A stretch of DNA of 64,000 nucleotides from the NCBI GenBank assembly GCA_030248225.1, contig JASANE010021147.1, forward strand, positions 1 through 64,000, given 5' to 3'. Positions 1 to 11,699 of the stretch are shown piece by piece (positions within the stretch are counted from its first letter, which is position 1; every line of letters begins with the position of its first letter). The translations under genes and the position numbers were made by a program. The notes beneath the pieces were generated by a model. The model had not been told where the DNA came from. It did not search any database and worked only from the letters and a program-made list of their open reading frames with translations. The DNA comes from Trileptium ribeirensis. Its lineage: Eukaryota; Nematoda; Enoplea; Enoplida; Thoracostomopsidae.

Positions 1-509
1 GTGACAGGGTCGGAACGACTCTGTTACATAATTAGTGCTGGGCAACGGCCGGCATTGGCGACTATTAGTTTAACAATAAACTTATATGTTAAATGCTTAA
101 ATACTAGGCGGCACACAGTCTTTGAATATTGGTTATAGAAGATATATCATAAAGTTCCAGTAGCGAAATTTTTAATTCACAGTTGTACAGTAGTGAGCGC
201 ACGGCCGGCTAGCGAAGGCCCATAACTGGTAACGAAAACGGCAGAAAGCACAATTGAATGACAGTTTGACATTATCGACAGGTCAGATATTATAGTACAA
301 TCAATGTTCAGTGAATTTGCTGTGTACCAATCTGCACATTCAATTTAAGCCTTATTTAACCTGGGGTCTTGGAACTTGGGAGTTAGTGCGTTGTCAAATA
401 TTAGTCTAAACGTTGATACTTATCTTAAAACAAACTCAGCAGTGCTCAACTATATTGTTGCTTAAAACAAAAACACTATTGCTATATAACTGCTTTTGTG
501 TTTACCCAG
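1..509. other. Upstream or intronic DNA, no gene seen
   Basis: I see no coding exon here. A pyrimidine-rich stretch ending in CAG at 507-509 is a good splice acceptor for the exon that follows, so this is most likely an intron of the cysteine-module gene. The 5' exons, including any signal peptide, would lie before the window or were not recognised. Confidence 0.4.
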
Positions 510-764
510 CCAAGTCGTGCCCACACCCGACACTCAGCGGTGGTGTATCACTGAAACACGGCCATGTCCCATCGAGGCGATATCAAACGTTGCATTGTGC
601 CACGAAAGAAAAGCCGACTCCGAAGAAGCCTAACATCAAGGTGATGCTGTACAACGGGCAAAGTTTGCGATATTCCACGCTCAGAGTTGACTGTCGACGG
701 AACCACTGGTATTGGATGGATACGCCACTGGATTTTGAGAAACTCAAATGCTCGGAATATACGG
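510..764 (+). CDS. Secreted cysteine-module protein, internal exon 1 (partial gene)
   Basis: This is an internal exon of a probable extracellular protein. It begins after a pyrimidine-rich acceptor (TTTACCCAG) and ends at a GTAATA donor. Both borders cut the codon after base 1 (phase 1-1). The 85 or so encoded residues hold four cysteines in the contexts KSCPH, LHCAT, RVDCR and LKCSE, with a WYW motif between the last two. The exon at 4760-4984 has the same four-cysteine layout, a W between its last two cysteines and the same phases, so I read both as repeats of one module in one gene. The layout loosely recalls the nematode C6 domain (PF01681), but I cannot confirm the family. The start codon and any signal peptide are not in view. 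An open frame runs past both splice sites, so the borders rest on splice signals and phase agreement. Confidence 0.5.
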
Positions 765-1171
765 GTAATATCAGCCTTTATTGTCCTGAAAACGTGGGAA
801 CGAATATGGTTACAAACTATTAAGAGATTGTATTTTAGTGACTATTTAAACACAAGCAAACTCGTTTAAATCTCTGGACATATTTAAAACTGAGCCATGT
901 TCTTCGTTCATGGCAGAAATAGTTAGCAATCCGGAAGGTGAGAATAGTGCTTAAGGATCTGATACTGTTATGACCTTACGATTAAGCGGTTCGCTTTCAC
1001 TTGTGTCAAGCAGGCGAAGCTTTAGGCTGTTTCCATTCCAACACATAGCCATTCGCGTGTATAAACAAATAATTGCGACATTAAACGATATTAGTATGAA
1101 AGTAATAGTAATAGTGAAAGTATTAGTAAAAAGTATGAATAAACAAAATAAAGCCATCAAATAGATTGAGG

Positions 1172-4100
1172 CTTAAAATTTGTAGAAAAGCTTGCTCAAA
1201 ACTGATATTTTCATTACAGTCTTGAATAGTCCGCAGGGATCAGTGAAGACTTCCTAGTAAAAATCCAAGTGAAAAGCTCCAACAGTTCTTAAAATTTGTA
1301 GAAAAGCTTGCTCAAAACTATAATTTTATTACAGTCTTGAATAGTCCGCAGGGATCAGTGAAGATTTCCTCAGAAAATCCAAGTGAAAAGCTCCAACAAT
1401 TTTTAAAATTTGTAGAAAAGCTTGCTCAAAACTTAAATATTTCATTACAGTCTAGAATAGTCTACAGGGATCAGTGAAGACTTCCTAGTGAAAATCCAAG
1501 TGAAAAGCTCCAACAGTTCTTAAAATTTGTAGCAAAGCTTGCTCAAGGCTGATATATTCATTACAGTCTTGAATAGTCCTCAGGGATCAGTGCAGTACTT
1601 CCTCGTAAAAATCCAAGTGAAAAGCTCCAACACTTCTTTAAATTTGTAGAAAAGCTTGCTCAAATCCAACATTTTCATTACAGTCTTGAATATTCCGCAG
1701 GGATCAGTGAAGACTTCCTAGTAGAATTTTAGGAGTGAGTTCCAACAGTTCTTAGAATTTGGTAGAAAAGCTTGCTCAAACTGATATTTTCATTACAGTC
1801 TTGAATCGTCTCCAGGTATGATGAAGTTTCCTAGTAAAATCCAAGTGAAAAGCTCCAACAGTTCTTGAATTTTTTAGAAAAGCTTGCTCAAAACTGATAT
1901 TTTCATTACAGTCTTGAATAGTCTGCAGGGATCAGTGAAGACTTCCTAGTAAAAATCCAAGTGAAAAGCTCCAACAGTTCTTAAAATTTGTAGAAAAGCT
2001 TGCTCAAAACTGATATTTTCATTACAGTCTTGAATAGTCCGCAGGGATCAGTGAAGACTTCCTAGTAAAAATCCAAGTGAAAAGCTCCAACAGTTCTTAA
2101 AATTTGTAGAAAAGCTTGCTCAAAACTGATATTTTCATTACAGTCTTGAATAGTCCGCAGGGATCAGTGAAGACTTCCTCCTAAAAATCCAAGTGAAAAG
2201 CTCCAACAGTTCTTAAAATTTGTAGAAAAGCTCGCCAAACTGATATTTTCATTACAGTCTTGAAATAGTCTGCAGAGGATCAGTGAAGTCTTCCTAGTGA
2301 AATTCCAAGTGAAAAGCTCCAACAGTTTTTAAAATTTGTAGAAAAGCTTGCTCAAAACCAATATTTTCATTTCTGTCTTGAATAGTCCGCAGGGATCAGT
2401 GCAGACTTCCTAGTAAAAATCCAAGTGAAAAGCTCCAACACTTCTTAAAATTCTGGTAGAAAAGTTGTCAAAAACTGAATATTTTCATTTCAGTCTTGAA
2501 GAGTTCGCAGGGATCAGTGAAGATTTCCTAGTAAAAATCCAAGTGAAAAGCTCCAACACTTCTTTAAATTTGTAGAAAAGCTTGCTCAAAACTGTTTTTT
2601 TCATTACAGTCTTGAAATAGTCTCCAGGGATCAGTGAAGACTTCTAGTAAAAATCCAAGTGAAAAGCTCCAACAGTTCTTAAAATTTGTAAGAAAAGCTT
2701 GCTCAAAACTGATATTTTCATTAGAGTCTTGAATAGTCCGCAGGGATCAGTGAAGAATTCCGAAATAAAAATCGAATGAAAAGCTCCAACAGTTCTTAAA
2801 ATTTGTAGAAAAGCTTGCTCAAAACTGATATTTTCATTACAGTCTTGAATAGTCCGCAGGGATCAGTGAAGACTTCCTAGTAAAAATCCAAGTGAAAAGC
2901 TCCAACAGTTCTTAAAATTTGTAGAAAAGCTTGCTCAAAACTGATATTTTCATTACAGTCTTTAATAGTCTGCAGGGATCAGTGAAGACTTCCGTAGCAA
3001 AATTGAAAGTGAAAAGCTCCAACAGTTCTTAAAATTTGTAGAAAAGCTTGCTCAAAACTGATATTTTCATTACAGTCTTGAATAGTCCGCAGGGATCAGT
3101 GAAGACTTCCTAGTAAAAATCCAAGTGAAAAGCTCCAACACTTCTTAAAATTTGTAGAAAAGCTTGCTCAAAACTGATATTTTCATTACAGTCTTGAATA
3201 GTCCGCAGGGATCAGTGAAGACTTCCTAGTAAAAATCCAAGTGAAAAGCTCCAACAGTTCTTAAAATTTGTAGAAAAGCTTGCTCAAAACTGATATTTTC
3301 ATTACAGTCTTGAATAGTCTGCAGGGATCAGTGAAGACTTCGAGTCAAAATTCAAGCGAAAAGCTCCAACAGTTCTTAAAATTTGTAGAAAAGCTTGCTC
3401 AAAACTGATATTTTCATTACAGTCTTGAATAGTCCGCAGGGATCAGTGAAGACTTCCTAGTAAAAATCCAAGTGAAAAGCTCCAACAGTTCTTAAAATTT
3501 GTAGAAAAGCTTGCTCAAAACTGATATTTTCATTACAGTCTTGAATAGTCCGCAGGGATCAGTGAAGACTTCCTAGTAAAAATCCAAGTGAAAAGCTCCA
3601 ACAGTTCTTAAAATTTGTAGAAAAGCTTGCTCAAAACTGATATTTTCATTACAGTCTTGAATAGTCCGCAGGGATCAGTGAAGACTTCCTAGTAAAAATC
3701 CAAGTGAAAAGCTCCAACAGTTCTTAAAATTTGTAGAAAAGCTTGCTCAAAACTGATATTTTCATTACAGTCTTGAATAGTCTGCAGGGATCAGTGAAGA
3801 CTTCCTAGTAAAAATCCAAGTGAAAAGCTCCAACAGTTCTTAAAATTTGTAGAAAAGCTTGCTCAAAACTGATATTTTCATTACAGTCTTGAATAGTCTG
3901 CAGGGATCAGTGAAGACTTCCTAGTAAAAATCCAAGTGAAAAGCTCCAACAGTTCTTAAAATTTGTAGAAAAGCTTGCTCAAAACTGATATTTTCATTAC
4001 AGTCTTGAATAGTCCGCAGGGATCAGTGAAGACTTCCTAGTAAAAATCCAAGTGAAAAGCTCCAACAGTTCTTAAAATTTGTAGAAAAGCTTGCTCAAAA

Positions 4101-4680
4101 CTGATATTTTCATTACAGTCTTGAATAGTCCGCAGGGATCAGTGAAGACTTCTCGAGAAAAATCGAAGTGAAAAGCTCCAACAGTTCTTAAAATTTGTAA
4201 GAAAGCTTGCTCAAAACTGATATTTTCATTACAGTCTTGAATAGTCGGCAGGAATCAGTAAAGACTTCCTAGCAAAAATTGAATCAAAGTGAAAAGCTCC
4301 AACAGTTCTTAAAAATTGTAGAAAAGCTTGTTCAAAACTGATATTTTCATTAGAGTCCTGAACAGTCCGCAGGGATCAGTGAAGACTTCCTGGAAAAAAA
4401 TCCAAGTGAAAAGCTCCAACAGTTCTTAAAATTTGTAGAAAAGTTGCTCAAAAACTGATATTTTCATTACAGTCTTGAATAGTCCGCAGGGATCAGTGAA
4501 GACTTCCTAGTAAAAATCCAAGTGAAAAGCTCCAACACTTCTTAAAATTTGTAGAAAAGCTTGCTCAAAACTGTTATTTTCATTATCGTTATAGCCTTGA
4601 ATAGTCCGCAGGTATTCCAGATATCAGTGAAGACTTCATAGTGGCGGTAAAAATCCAAGTGAAAAGCTCCAACAGTTTTT
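1172..4680. repeat. 116-bp minisatellite, about 30 copies
   Basis: A tandem array with a 116-bp unit fills most of the intron between the two cysteine-module exons. Copies between about 2,800 and 4,150 are nearly identical, while both ends carry substitutions and small indels. That is the usual sign of homogenisation in the centre of an array. Each unit contains TTTTCATTACAG, which resembles a splice acceptor, and a GGATCAGTG block. The unit is not a multiple of three and has stops, so it does not look coding. Confidence 0.97.
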
Positions 4681-4759
4681 TTGCGAAGCTGTGCTCTAAA
4701 TCCTCTTTCGAGGTCCACAACAGGTGTCCCCTTTCACACAGCCCAATTGCTAGTTTCAG

Positions 4760-4984
4760 GCCCTGTCCCGTGTGCAACGTCGTTCAATACAACGGTGTTC
4801 GCCAATTTCAACTACGCCTTCAACGGCGCACAATTTGTGGCTCACACCGACTGCGGCGCGAAGAAATTGCTCGGCTACATGGGACGCGCCCGCTTCGACA
4901 AGGCTTTGTTTTGCAATCGAGTGACACAGCAGTGGACCGTTGACAAAGAGATTGTCAAAAGTCCCCATCTCGTCACGTGCTATC
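4760..4984 (+). CDS. Secreted cysteine-module protein, internal exon 2
   Basis: This exon starts after the acceptor TAGTTTCAG and ends at a consensus GTAAGT donor; both borders are phase 1, like the exon at 510-764. It encodes about 75 residues with four cysteines (VPCAT, TDCGA, LFCNR, VTCYH), a possible N-glycosylation site (NTT) and a QQW motif before the last cysteine. Joining 510-764 to this exon restores a Gly codon and keeps the frame. The module resembles C6-type or similar extracellular domains; the family is an inference. The intron before it contains the 116-bp array, and the intron after it is 446 bp. Confidence 0.6.
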
Positions 4985-5430
4985 GTAAGTTTCACCCATT
5001 TGTTAAACTGGAAACTTGTCTGCAAGCACCTCATTTTTGCTGAGTAACAAGCACGATCGAGGCCTTGTCACGGATGGGCATTTTCAAAAAGTTTCTCACG
5101 ATACTGGGGCGTTCAATCCAAAACAGCCGGGAATATTGACCATGAACTGTAAAGCGCAGAACTGTTTCTGGAGTTGATGACATTTGGTAGAAGTAAGATA
5201 CGCCTTTGCTAAAGGTGGCCATCAACTCCTTTGTGTATCACGCCCAACACTTATGCCCAGACGTGGTGGCAGTGATGACCGTTAGATATCAGCTCACGTA
5301 GCGTGTTACTATTGCAACTGATTGATGTCTAAATTTATTAGTTTCCCCGAGTAATGTTGGACACACGTGGCTTTTCAAACGGCTTCGTTCGATAATTGGT
5401 ACTCATCCGTTCTATCAATTGCTTTTTCAG

Positions 5431-5516
5431 ACACGGTCAAGCAGGAAAAGACTGTCGGTAGTCAGCTTCACGGAGCAAATAAGCCAAGCAAAGTGTCCGA
5501 GCTGATGGCGTTTTGA
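5431..5516 (+). CDS. Secreted cysteine-module protein, terminal exon
   Basis: After a strong acceptor (TTGCTTTTTCAG) two bases complete the codon left open by the exon at 4760-4984. The frame then stays open for 27 codons and ends in TGA at 5514-5516. The encoded tail is short, polar and free of cysteines (for example HTVKQEKTVGSQ). There is no membrane segment or obvious GPI signal, which fits a secreted protein. An AATAAA lies 76 bp after the stop. Matching phase, acceptor, stop and poly(A) signal together make this a convincing last exon although it is too short to stand out as an ORF. Confidence 0.6.
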
Positions 5517-5591
5517 AACATTATTTTGTTTGGCCAAAGTAACTGTAGTTATATATAAACAGGTGTATTAAAACTGTGATTGAAACAATTG

Positions 5592-5597
5592 AATAAA
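5592..5597 (+). terminator. Poly(A) signal AATAAA
   Basis: Canonical AATAAA 76 bp after the stop codon of the cysteine-module gene. It fits the 3' end of that transcript. Confidence 0.5.
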
Positions 5598-5599
5598 TG

Positions 5600-7200
5600 T
5601 GACATCATGTGTCCTAATTTTAAACCAGGTTTTAATTTGATTAATTATTAAAAAATACGAGCTCAATACAGAAATATCAAAACTTTCGGCTTATGTAGTA
5701 TAACAATACTGGCACTGTATCACCTTTAGTGCCTTAATTCGTGTTCACACGCTCAAACGTTTTCCTCAAATTTTGATCAAATGTTTGATCTTCGAAACAA
5801 TTTTCCTTTAAAAATCACCGTGCAAAAAGTTTGCGCGTGTGAACACTACTTGAGTTACGGATGTTAATATCTTGAATTTTTACTGGAAATGAACATAGAC
5901 GGCGATTAATTCCGTTATAAATGATAAAACATTGTTCTTTGCGATTTGGTTTCAACGTCAGTAATGTCTGATAAACGAGATTAATTAGCGGTGTTTTACT
6001 AGATGAATTTCACTTCAGTCAGATCATAAGTCTAGCTTTATGCCATAAGTTCGTAACAAACAGAACGAAGACTAATAAATTGGGTCATGTAGCAACGAAA
6101 ATTATCTAGAAAATCTGAATCAAGATATTCTAAATTTATGCAAGAAAGCAGTAAGATCATAACGCTTCTGTCCTGTCGGCATTGCTGATCGCAGAAGCAA
6201 CACAATTCCGCAAATGTTCTACCGAATCATGCAATATCAAAGAATGTTTAGCCAGTTGGTCTTGAACTCACAGTACTTTAATAGATTTACGTGTGGGTAA
6301 TATTTGATTTCGAAAGAAATAACTTCAGTCTCATTGCTTTAATCACTAAATATAAAACTATATTCTCTCAAAGCTTTGAACCAAATAGGTTTGCAAATGA
6401 ACCAGCGGTGCCAACGGATTTTGGCAAGGACAACCCCATCTCCAGTGCATAAACGTAGAAAATAGTTTATGTATTCAGTGCAGATTCAATTTACAGATGC
6501 ATTGAATGCAAAAAACTAGCTGGTCAAGAATCTGTCCGCCATGGCTTAAAGTTGCTCAAATGGTTTATTTCCGTTATTATATAATGTATAAATTGCCTGC
6601 TTTGAAATAATTTATGCAAATTCTAGCCAAAACCTTCATTTCAATATTAACTCTTATTTTATCGCACGTCTTATTTAAAGTAGTACTTAACACAATTCAT
6701 GGATCGATCCGCATCCTGGGAATATCGGCCTTCGATTCCAGAAATTAGAGCGTTTAAATGGATTTTTGTCAGATTTTGACAATGCTAAACCCGACAATAA
6801 TGAACTAATAAATTTGACATCATGGCGCCAATAAGAGAACAGTATTTTCTACTGGCGCAGGATCCTCTGGCTAAAATGCGGTTTTTGGAACCAAGACAAA
6901 CTTTAAAGCCCGCAAAAGATATAGCAATTGGACCGTTTAGCGCAGTAAGTCACAAAGCTATATTGATGCAAATCAATTTTAGCTAGGAATATATTTAACT
7001 TGGGTAATCTAGTAGATGTAATCATTGTATAAAATTTAAAATAGGTTGAAAAGGCAGCGTCTTTACTCACCGTATGGCTTTTACCACGATACATACCGAT
7101 TAGGAAGAATTCCATCATCCGTACTCATGACATCTGCCAAGGGCTAAGATTCCCAAGTTCCTGGGGCGCAAAGCAGCAAACACAGCTGCAGATCATAGAA
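5600..7200. other. Intergenic AT-rich DNA, nothing recognised
   Basis: I find no supported gene, RNA or strong repeat. A short minus-strand segment near 7,070-7,145 has acceptor-like and donor-like borders around a few open codons, but it is too weak to call. Confidence 0.4.
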
Positions 7201-7230
7201 ACCCGACAGATGGAGCAGATATTAAAATTT

Positions 7231-7269
7231 TGCACCACCGGTGTTTTGACAACGGTGGTGGGTGGTGCA
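7231..7269. repeat. Imperfect inverted repeat (CACCACCG hairpin)
   Basis: The left arm TGCACCACCG at 7231-7240 pairs with CGGTGGTG at 7253-7260, and again with GGTGGTGCA at 7261-7269. Alternative stem-loops are therefore possible in a very AT-rich neighbourhood. Confidence 0.6.
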
Positions 7270-7829
7270 TTGTATTGGAGAAGGAAATCAGCTCGGCAGT
7301 TGTTTTAGTCGCGACAATGGCTCTCAGTTTAAAACGGTGGTCGTGCGTATTATCATGCTTTGACAAAATGATCAACGCCAGTTTGTTTACGTGCAATTTT
7401 ATATTATATTATATAATCCGAACGTTGCTTATGTTCTAACTTCTAGATATGAAAAATACTCAAGTCACCAACAGTAGGTAATAATTTTGTTGCTTTACAT
7501 TGAACAGATTCTTTAATACATTCCAAGTTTCATAATCCAAATGACGACTAACCTAAATGTGGTATTCAGGATCAGGGTTGTTCAAGATTTGGTGGTGCAA
7601 GATGGACAGTATGTAATTTGTTAGTCTTAAAATGGACTATAACTAGATATGATAATTCACTGACTGCCATGAGATGAAGCAAATTGTAATGAGTATTGGT
7701 GAACAATGTTCGAAAAATATCGTCTGCAAAATTCTATGCCATCTTAAAATAACATCTCATACTTTATTTGTGTAGTCTGGTTTACATTTTAAATGCAACA
7801 GTTGACACAATTGTAATGTGTGAATATCA

Positions 7830-8105
7830 AAACGATTTTGTATGGAATTTGATGCCGCGAGTTTTGTATGAATATTAAGATTCTTTTATATAAACAAATT
7901 CAAATGTAGATGATTCAAGTTTATCACTTTATAGTATGAAATGTACAAATTATCACATATATTTGAATTAAATACAACACATCCATTGTATAAATATATA
8001 TTTGTATGAAAAATAATATATAAATTGTATGATTTTTCTGTTTATTTGTGTGAATTTCAATATATATAATGTATGAATTCGCATGTAATTGCATGAATAG
8101 TTATT
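7830..8105. repeat. AT-rich region with recurrent TGTATGAA-type words
   Basis: Words such as GTATGAA, TGTATGAAT and TGTGAATTT recur every 20 to 60 bp in a very AT-rich stretch. This looks like a highly diverged simple or tandem repeat. No clear unit length can be set by eye. Confidence 0.4.
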
Positions 8106-8179
8106 GTAAGAAATTATCATCACATAAGTTTTAGAAGAGTACCATTCAACCCTAACTTGATCGATATCGTTTGCATACG

Positions 8180-9660
8180 TTTCTAAAAATCAACACTATC
8201 CACAATGCCGCCGTTGCGTAACCGTTTAGAAATGTTGTCCAGATGTATCAAGCAGCTTTTACCAATACCGATTCCAAACTGGTGGTTTTTGATCAGATTG
8301 TTACTAGCCAGGTGTGACAACCCACGGTCGGCAATACCTGTTCCGTCAATTTGCAGCAATTGACAATTAAACTGATTGGTAGACACATTTGCTGTTTTCT
8401 CGAAGAAACGCTTCATAAGTTACCAAACGCCATGGAGTGGCCAAGAATAATATTTTCTGACAAATTATGAAAATGCAATCTGGACTCACGTTTTCCTGTT
8501 AGTTAATAACTGTTTAGCATTATCACCGCACTGTCGATGATGTCTTCAAATTTGTCAATCAATGCCTGAGGGGTACCGTGTTTTCTGAGTAGGCAACAGA
8601 GAGCAAACTCTATGTTAACTATCATCAAGTCATGGCGTCTGGTCGTAGCAACAACCCACTCACATCCTTGTCTCTCTGTGTAAAACGACTAACTATAGGA
8701 CTCGATAGTTTCTCAAGTTTCAGTTTATAATTACAAATTGCCGTTTGATATTGCCATCTTTCAATCTTATGTGCTATCTGGCCCAACTATTAGTTCGTTT
8801 CCACTTGCAATAGTTTCTAAATCTGTTTCAAGTAAATCGCTAGCAAACTCTTTCAGTGGGTTACGATTAGTTTATGAAACGCTATAGAATTTGGTTTAGG
8901 ACCTGGAATGTGTTTTAAAAATACTAAATACCATTTTAAACAAAATAAAATTTAAATGGAATTCCTTTTTTGTTTAACATAAGGACATAACCAAATTGAC
9001 CCAATTCCATAACTTTTTTACGTGGCAATGATTCTACACCGACAAACGGGGACGACTTGGCGTTGAATCGAATCCTTCTATGAAATTCGATCTTTTTTAT
9101 AAGTAACCGGAAGGCCACAATGGAATAACTAGGTAACACTTTGTCTCCACTTTGCGGCATATGCGTGCCATTGATATTGCTATTAAATTATTTAGGGTAA
9201 ATGTGGAAAACATCAAATGTGCTGCTTAAAACGTTAACAGGTTGTGTTCTGATTTCAGTACAATGTTTTGCCGAGTTACGGGGCGAACCAACTGAGAGAT
9301 ATACACTTATTTGTCCATAAAGTCTTATCCAGCTTAAAACGTCGTAATGTTTTGAATTTGTTATTTTGTTGAAACACAATTGATGCCTTCAAGTGTCGAC
9401 CGCGCTTGTCACAATTTTGTTGCGTTTGAGGTCGCCATTAACTAGATTAAATTCTGTCATCGCTCGCATTTCTTACGTACCAGGCGACGACTCCTCAAAA
9501 TGTCTTGACGAAAACTTGTTAACTTTGTTTTGTTCTAATTCATTTCTCGTGAAAGTCTTTTCAGAATACAGCAGTTTCTCGCTGTCATTCGTACGATTGC
9601 TGACGTCGGTTTTTGTAAAAAATTCGATGAATTTGAAATTTAACGATCACTAAACTATAT
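8180..9660 (-). other. Unassigned coding-like segments
   Basis: Several short minus-strand frames read like protein although none is long. One at 9,481-9,610 is hydrophilic and ends at a GTACGT donor. One at 8,775-8,862 contains the run NPLKEFASDLLETDL. One at 8,535-8,695 contains IEFALCCLLRKHGTP. One at 8,183-8,416 contains a stretch vaguely like a leucine-rich repeat (TGIADRGLSHLA). They lie in different frames and I could not build a clean spliced model. They may be small exons of an unrecognised gene, a frameshifted pseudogene, or chance. Confidence 0.2.
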
Positions 9661-10383
9661 GTAAAGGCGGCTGGACTGAAAATCCAGCAAGTCTTGACTT
9701 AGAAATTCCTGCAACATTTGTTTACAGCAAATTTAAGAACGCTTTACAGACTCATTTGACAGTTTAAATTTAATCCCACGGAAATCTTGCAAACGTTTCA
9801 ACCACAAACAACAGTTGGACTGAATTTTTTTCCTGAATTTTTCAAGGGATTTTGTATATTCTGTCCCATAATGGCTAATTATCTTGGGTTTTCTGTGACA
9901 GCTGTTGCCAGATGAACTTTTGATAACAAAATGAAAAAAGATTTGAATAACTCCCAAATACGCAATCCTTAGTTTTATAAGAATCAGCGATGGATTCTTC
10001 GCGTATAACCTGGAAGGATCAGTGCTCTGTTACGTTCATTGAAATATTGAGCGATTTACTATAGAATCAGCTAACATTACTGTAAAAAGCGACGCGACTA
10101 TGGATATTAGGCTAGTATTAAAATTGGACTATATTAAGCTGAGGACTGAGCTGTATACTTGACACAATGCCGACAGCAAGATAGGTACGTCAGCAAAAAT
10201 CGAAACGCGACATCAGTTTGCTGACGGACCGTCAATAAGGGTTAGCGCAGTGGGAGCGAAGCCGAACCCCAAATGCTGTTCCACATATAAACGTAATCAT
10301 TTGGAACATCGTTTTCGCATTTTAAAGTAAATGAGCAGAGAGACTCGCAGCGGTTTTGATTTCGTCAGTGGGTGAAAATCGGC

Positions 10384-11180
10384 GGGTCTTTTCGGTTATC
10401 CCCCAGCCCGAATTTCGTCAATTTTGAAGTTACAGATAAAATTTTGGTACCAGTCGATTCAGCTCGATGAGCTGGTTCAGAAAATTCCCATTTTACCCAC
10501 ATCCCTGACAAAATTTTTTTCGATTTTTTGAGGTCCCAATGGTGGTCCCCCCTTGGGAACCCAAAATTTTTTTCTTCGGAATATGGTCATATTGGGTATC
10601 ATTGGACTCGGCTTGATGAGACAAGTCGATTAGTGTGCAATTTTCTGAAATCTATCCCACCGTTAGAAAGTTATGATGGCCCAAGTAACCCTAAGATGCA
10701 GAAATAAATTGCAGGCCATGCCGTTCTGGGTATACTAAGCCTTAGTCTTAGCCTAAGCTAAGGCCCTTATATGAGACATACACTAAGCCTAAGACTAAGT
10801 CGGGGGGCTGCCGCCCCCCGAACTCCCTGCTCTAAGCTGTTCTTTTTTCTAACGTTATAACGTACGGCGCCTAAAGATTACTTGGGCCATCATAACTTTC
10901 TAACGGTGGGATAGATTTCAGAAAATTGCACACTAAATCGACTTGTCTCATCAAGCCGAGTCGAATGGTATCCAACAGGATCATATTCCAAAGAAAAAAT
11001 TTTTGGGTTCCCAAGGGACAACTGTGACCTCAAAAAATCGAAAAAAAATTTTTGTCAGGGATGTGGGTAAAATGAGTATTTTCTGAACCAGCTCATCGAG
11101 CTGAATCGACTGGTACCAAAATTTTATCTGTAACTTCAAAATTGACGAAATTCGGGCTGGGGGGATAACCGAAAAGACCC
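10384..11180. mobile_element. Large foldback (inverted-repeat) element
   Basis: The arms 10384-10688 and 10878-11180 are about 300 bp each and are near-identical reverse complements with scattered mismatches and small indels. The 189-bp centre holds further self-complementary blocks: TAAGCCTTAGTCTTAGCC against ACTAAGCCTAAGACTAAG, and a perfect GC hairpin at 10801-10820 (CGGGGGGC, TGCC loop, GCCCCCCG). No transposase frame is visible. This fits a foldback-type or palindromic non-autonomous DNA transposon. I saw no clear target-site duplication. Confidence 0.85.
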
Positions 11181-11294
11181 AAACCGGCACCATCTGTCCG
11201 TCCGTCAAACTCCTCAATAACTACTGGCCCGATTATTTTTTTGTTTGGAAGGCCTAAGATTCTTCAGGTGCAAGAGATATAGTTTTTGTCGAAT

Positions 11295-11690
11295 TTTGTT
11301 TTAATTAATTAGTAATTAACTAATTAGTTAAGCATGTTAGCCTATTTTTAGTATTTTCAAACAAAAAGTGCATATTTTCTAATGATTCATTAGTGTAAAG
11401 CTATTATTTTGGTGCGTGTATTATAGCTCGCCGTGCTGATTACGAATCTGGTATTTACAACTATTCGACGATATTAAAAACATGCTAATTATAGTTCATT
11501 AGCGAATTACTAATTAATTATGAATTAGCTAACTTTATTAATATTTTCAAAGTTCTTAGAGATGAAAAAAAATCGCACACGGATGTTTTCAATGTCGGTG
11601 ATCACGAATAATACATTTCTGGGGCTCTAAAGCTTGGCCGTATATGCTAATTAATTGAGTAATTAATTAGCCAATTTGTTAATTTTATGC
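11295..11690. repeat. Diverged tandem repeat, about 170 bp, 3 copies
   Basis: Blocks rich in TAATTAATTAGTAATTA followed by a TATTTTCAAA-like word recur near 11,310, 11,500 and 11,650. Spacing is about 150 to 190 bp and the copies are heavily diverged. It adjoins the foldback element and could be part of the same insertion. Confidence 0.4.
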
Positions 11691-11699
11691 AAGTTTTAA

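Noticed and set aside
1172..4680. CRISPR array
   Set aside because: The units are head-to-tail with no unique spacers, in a eukaryotic intron.
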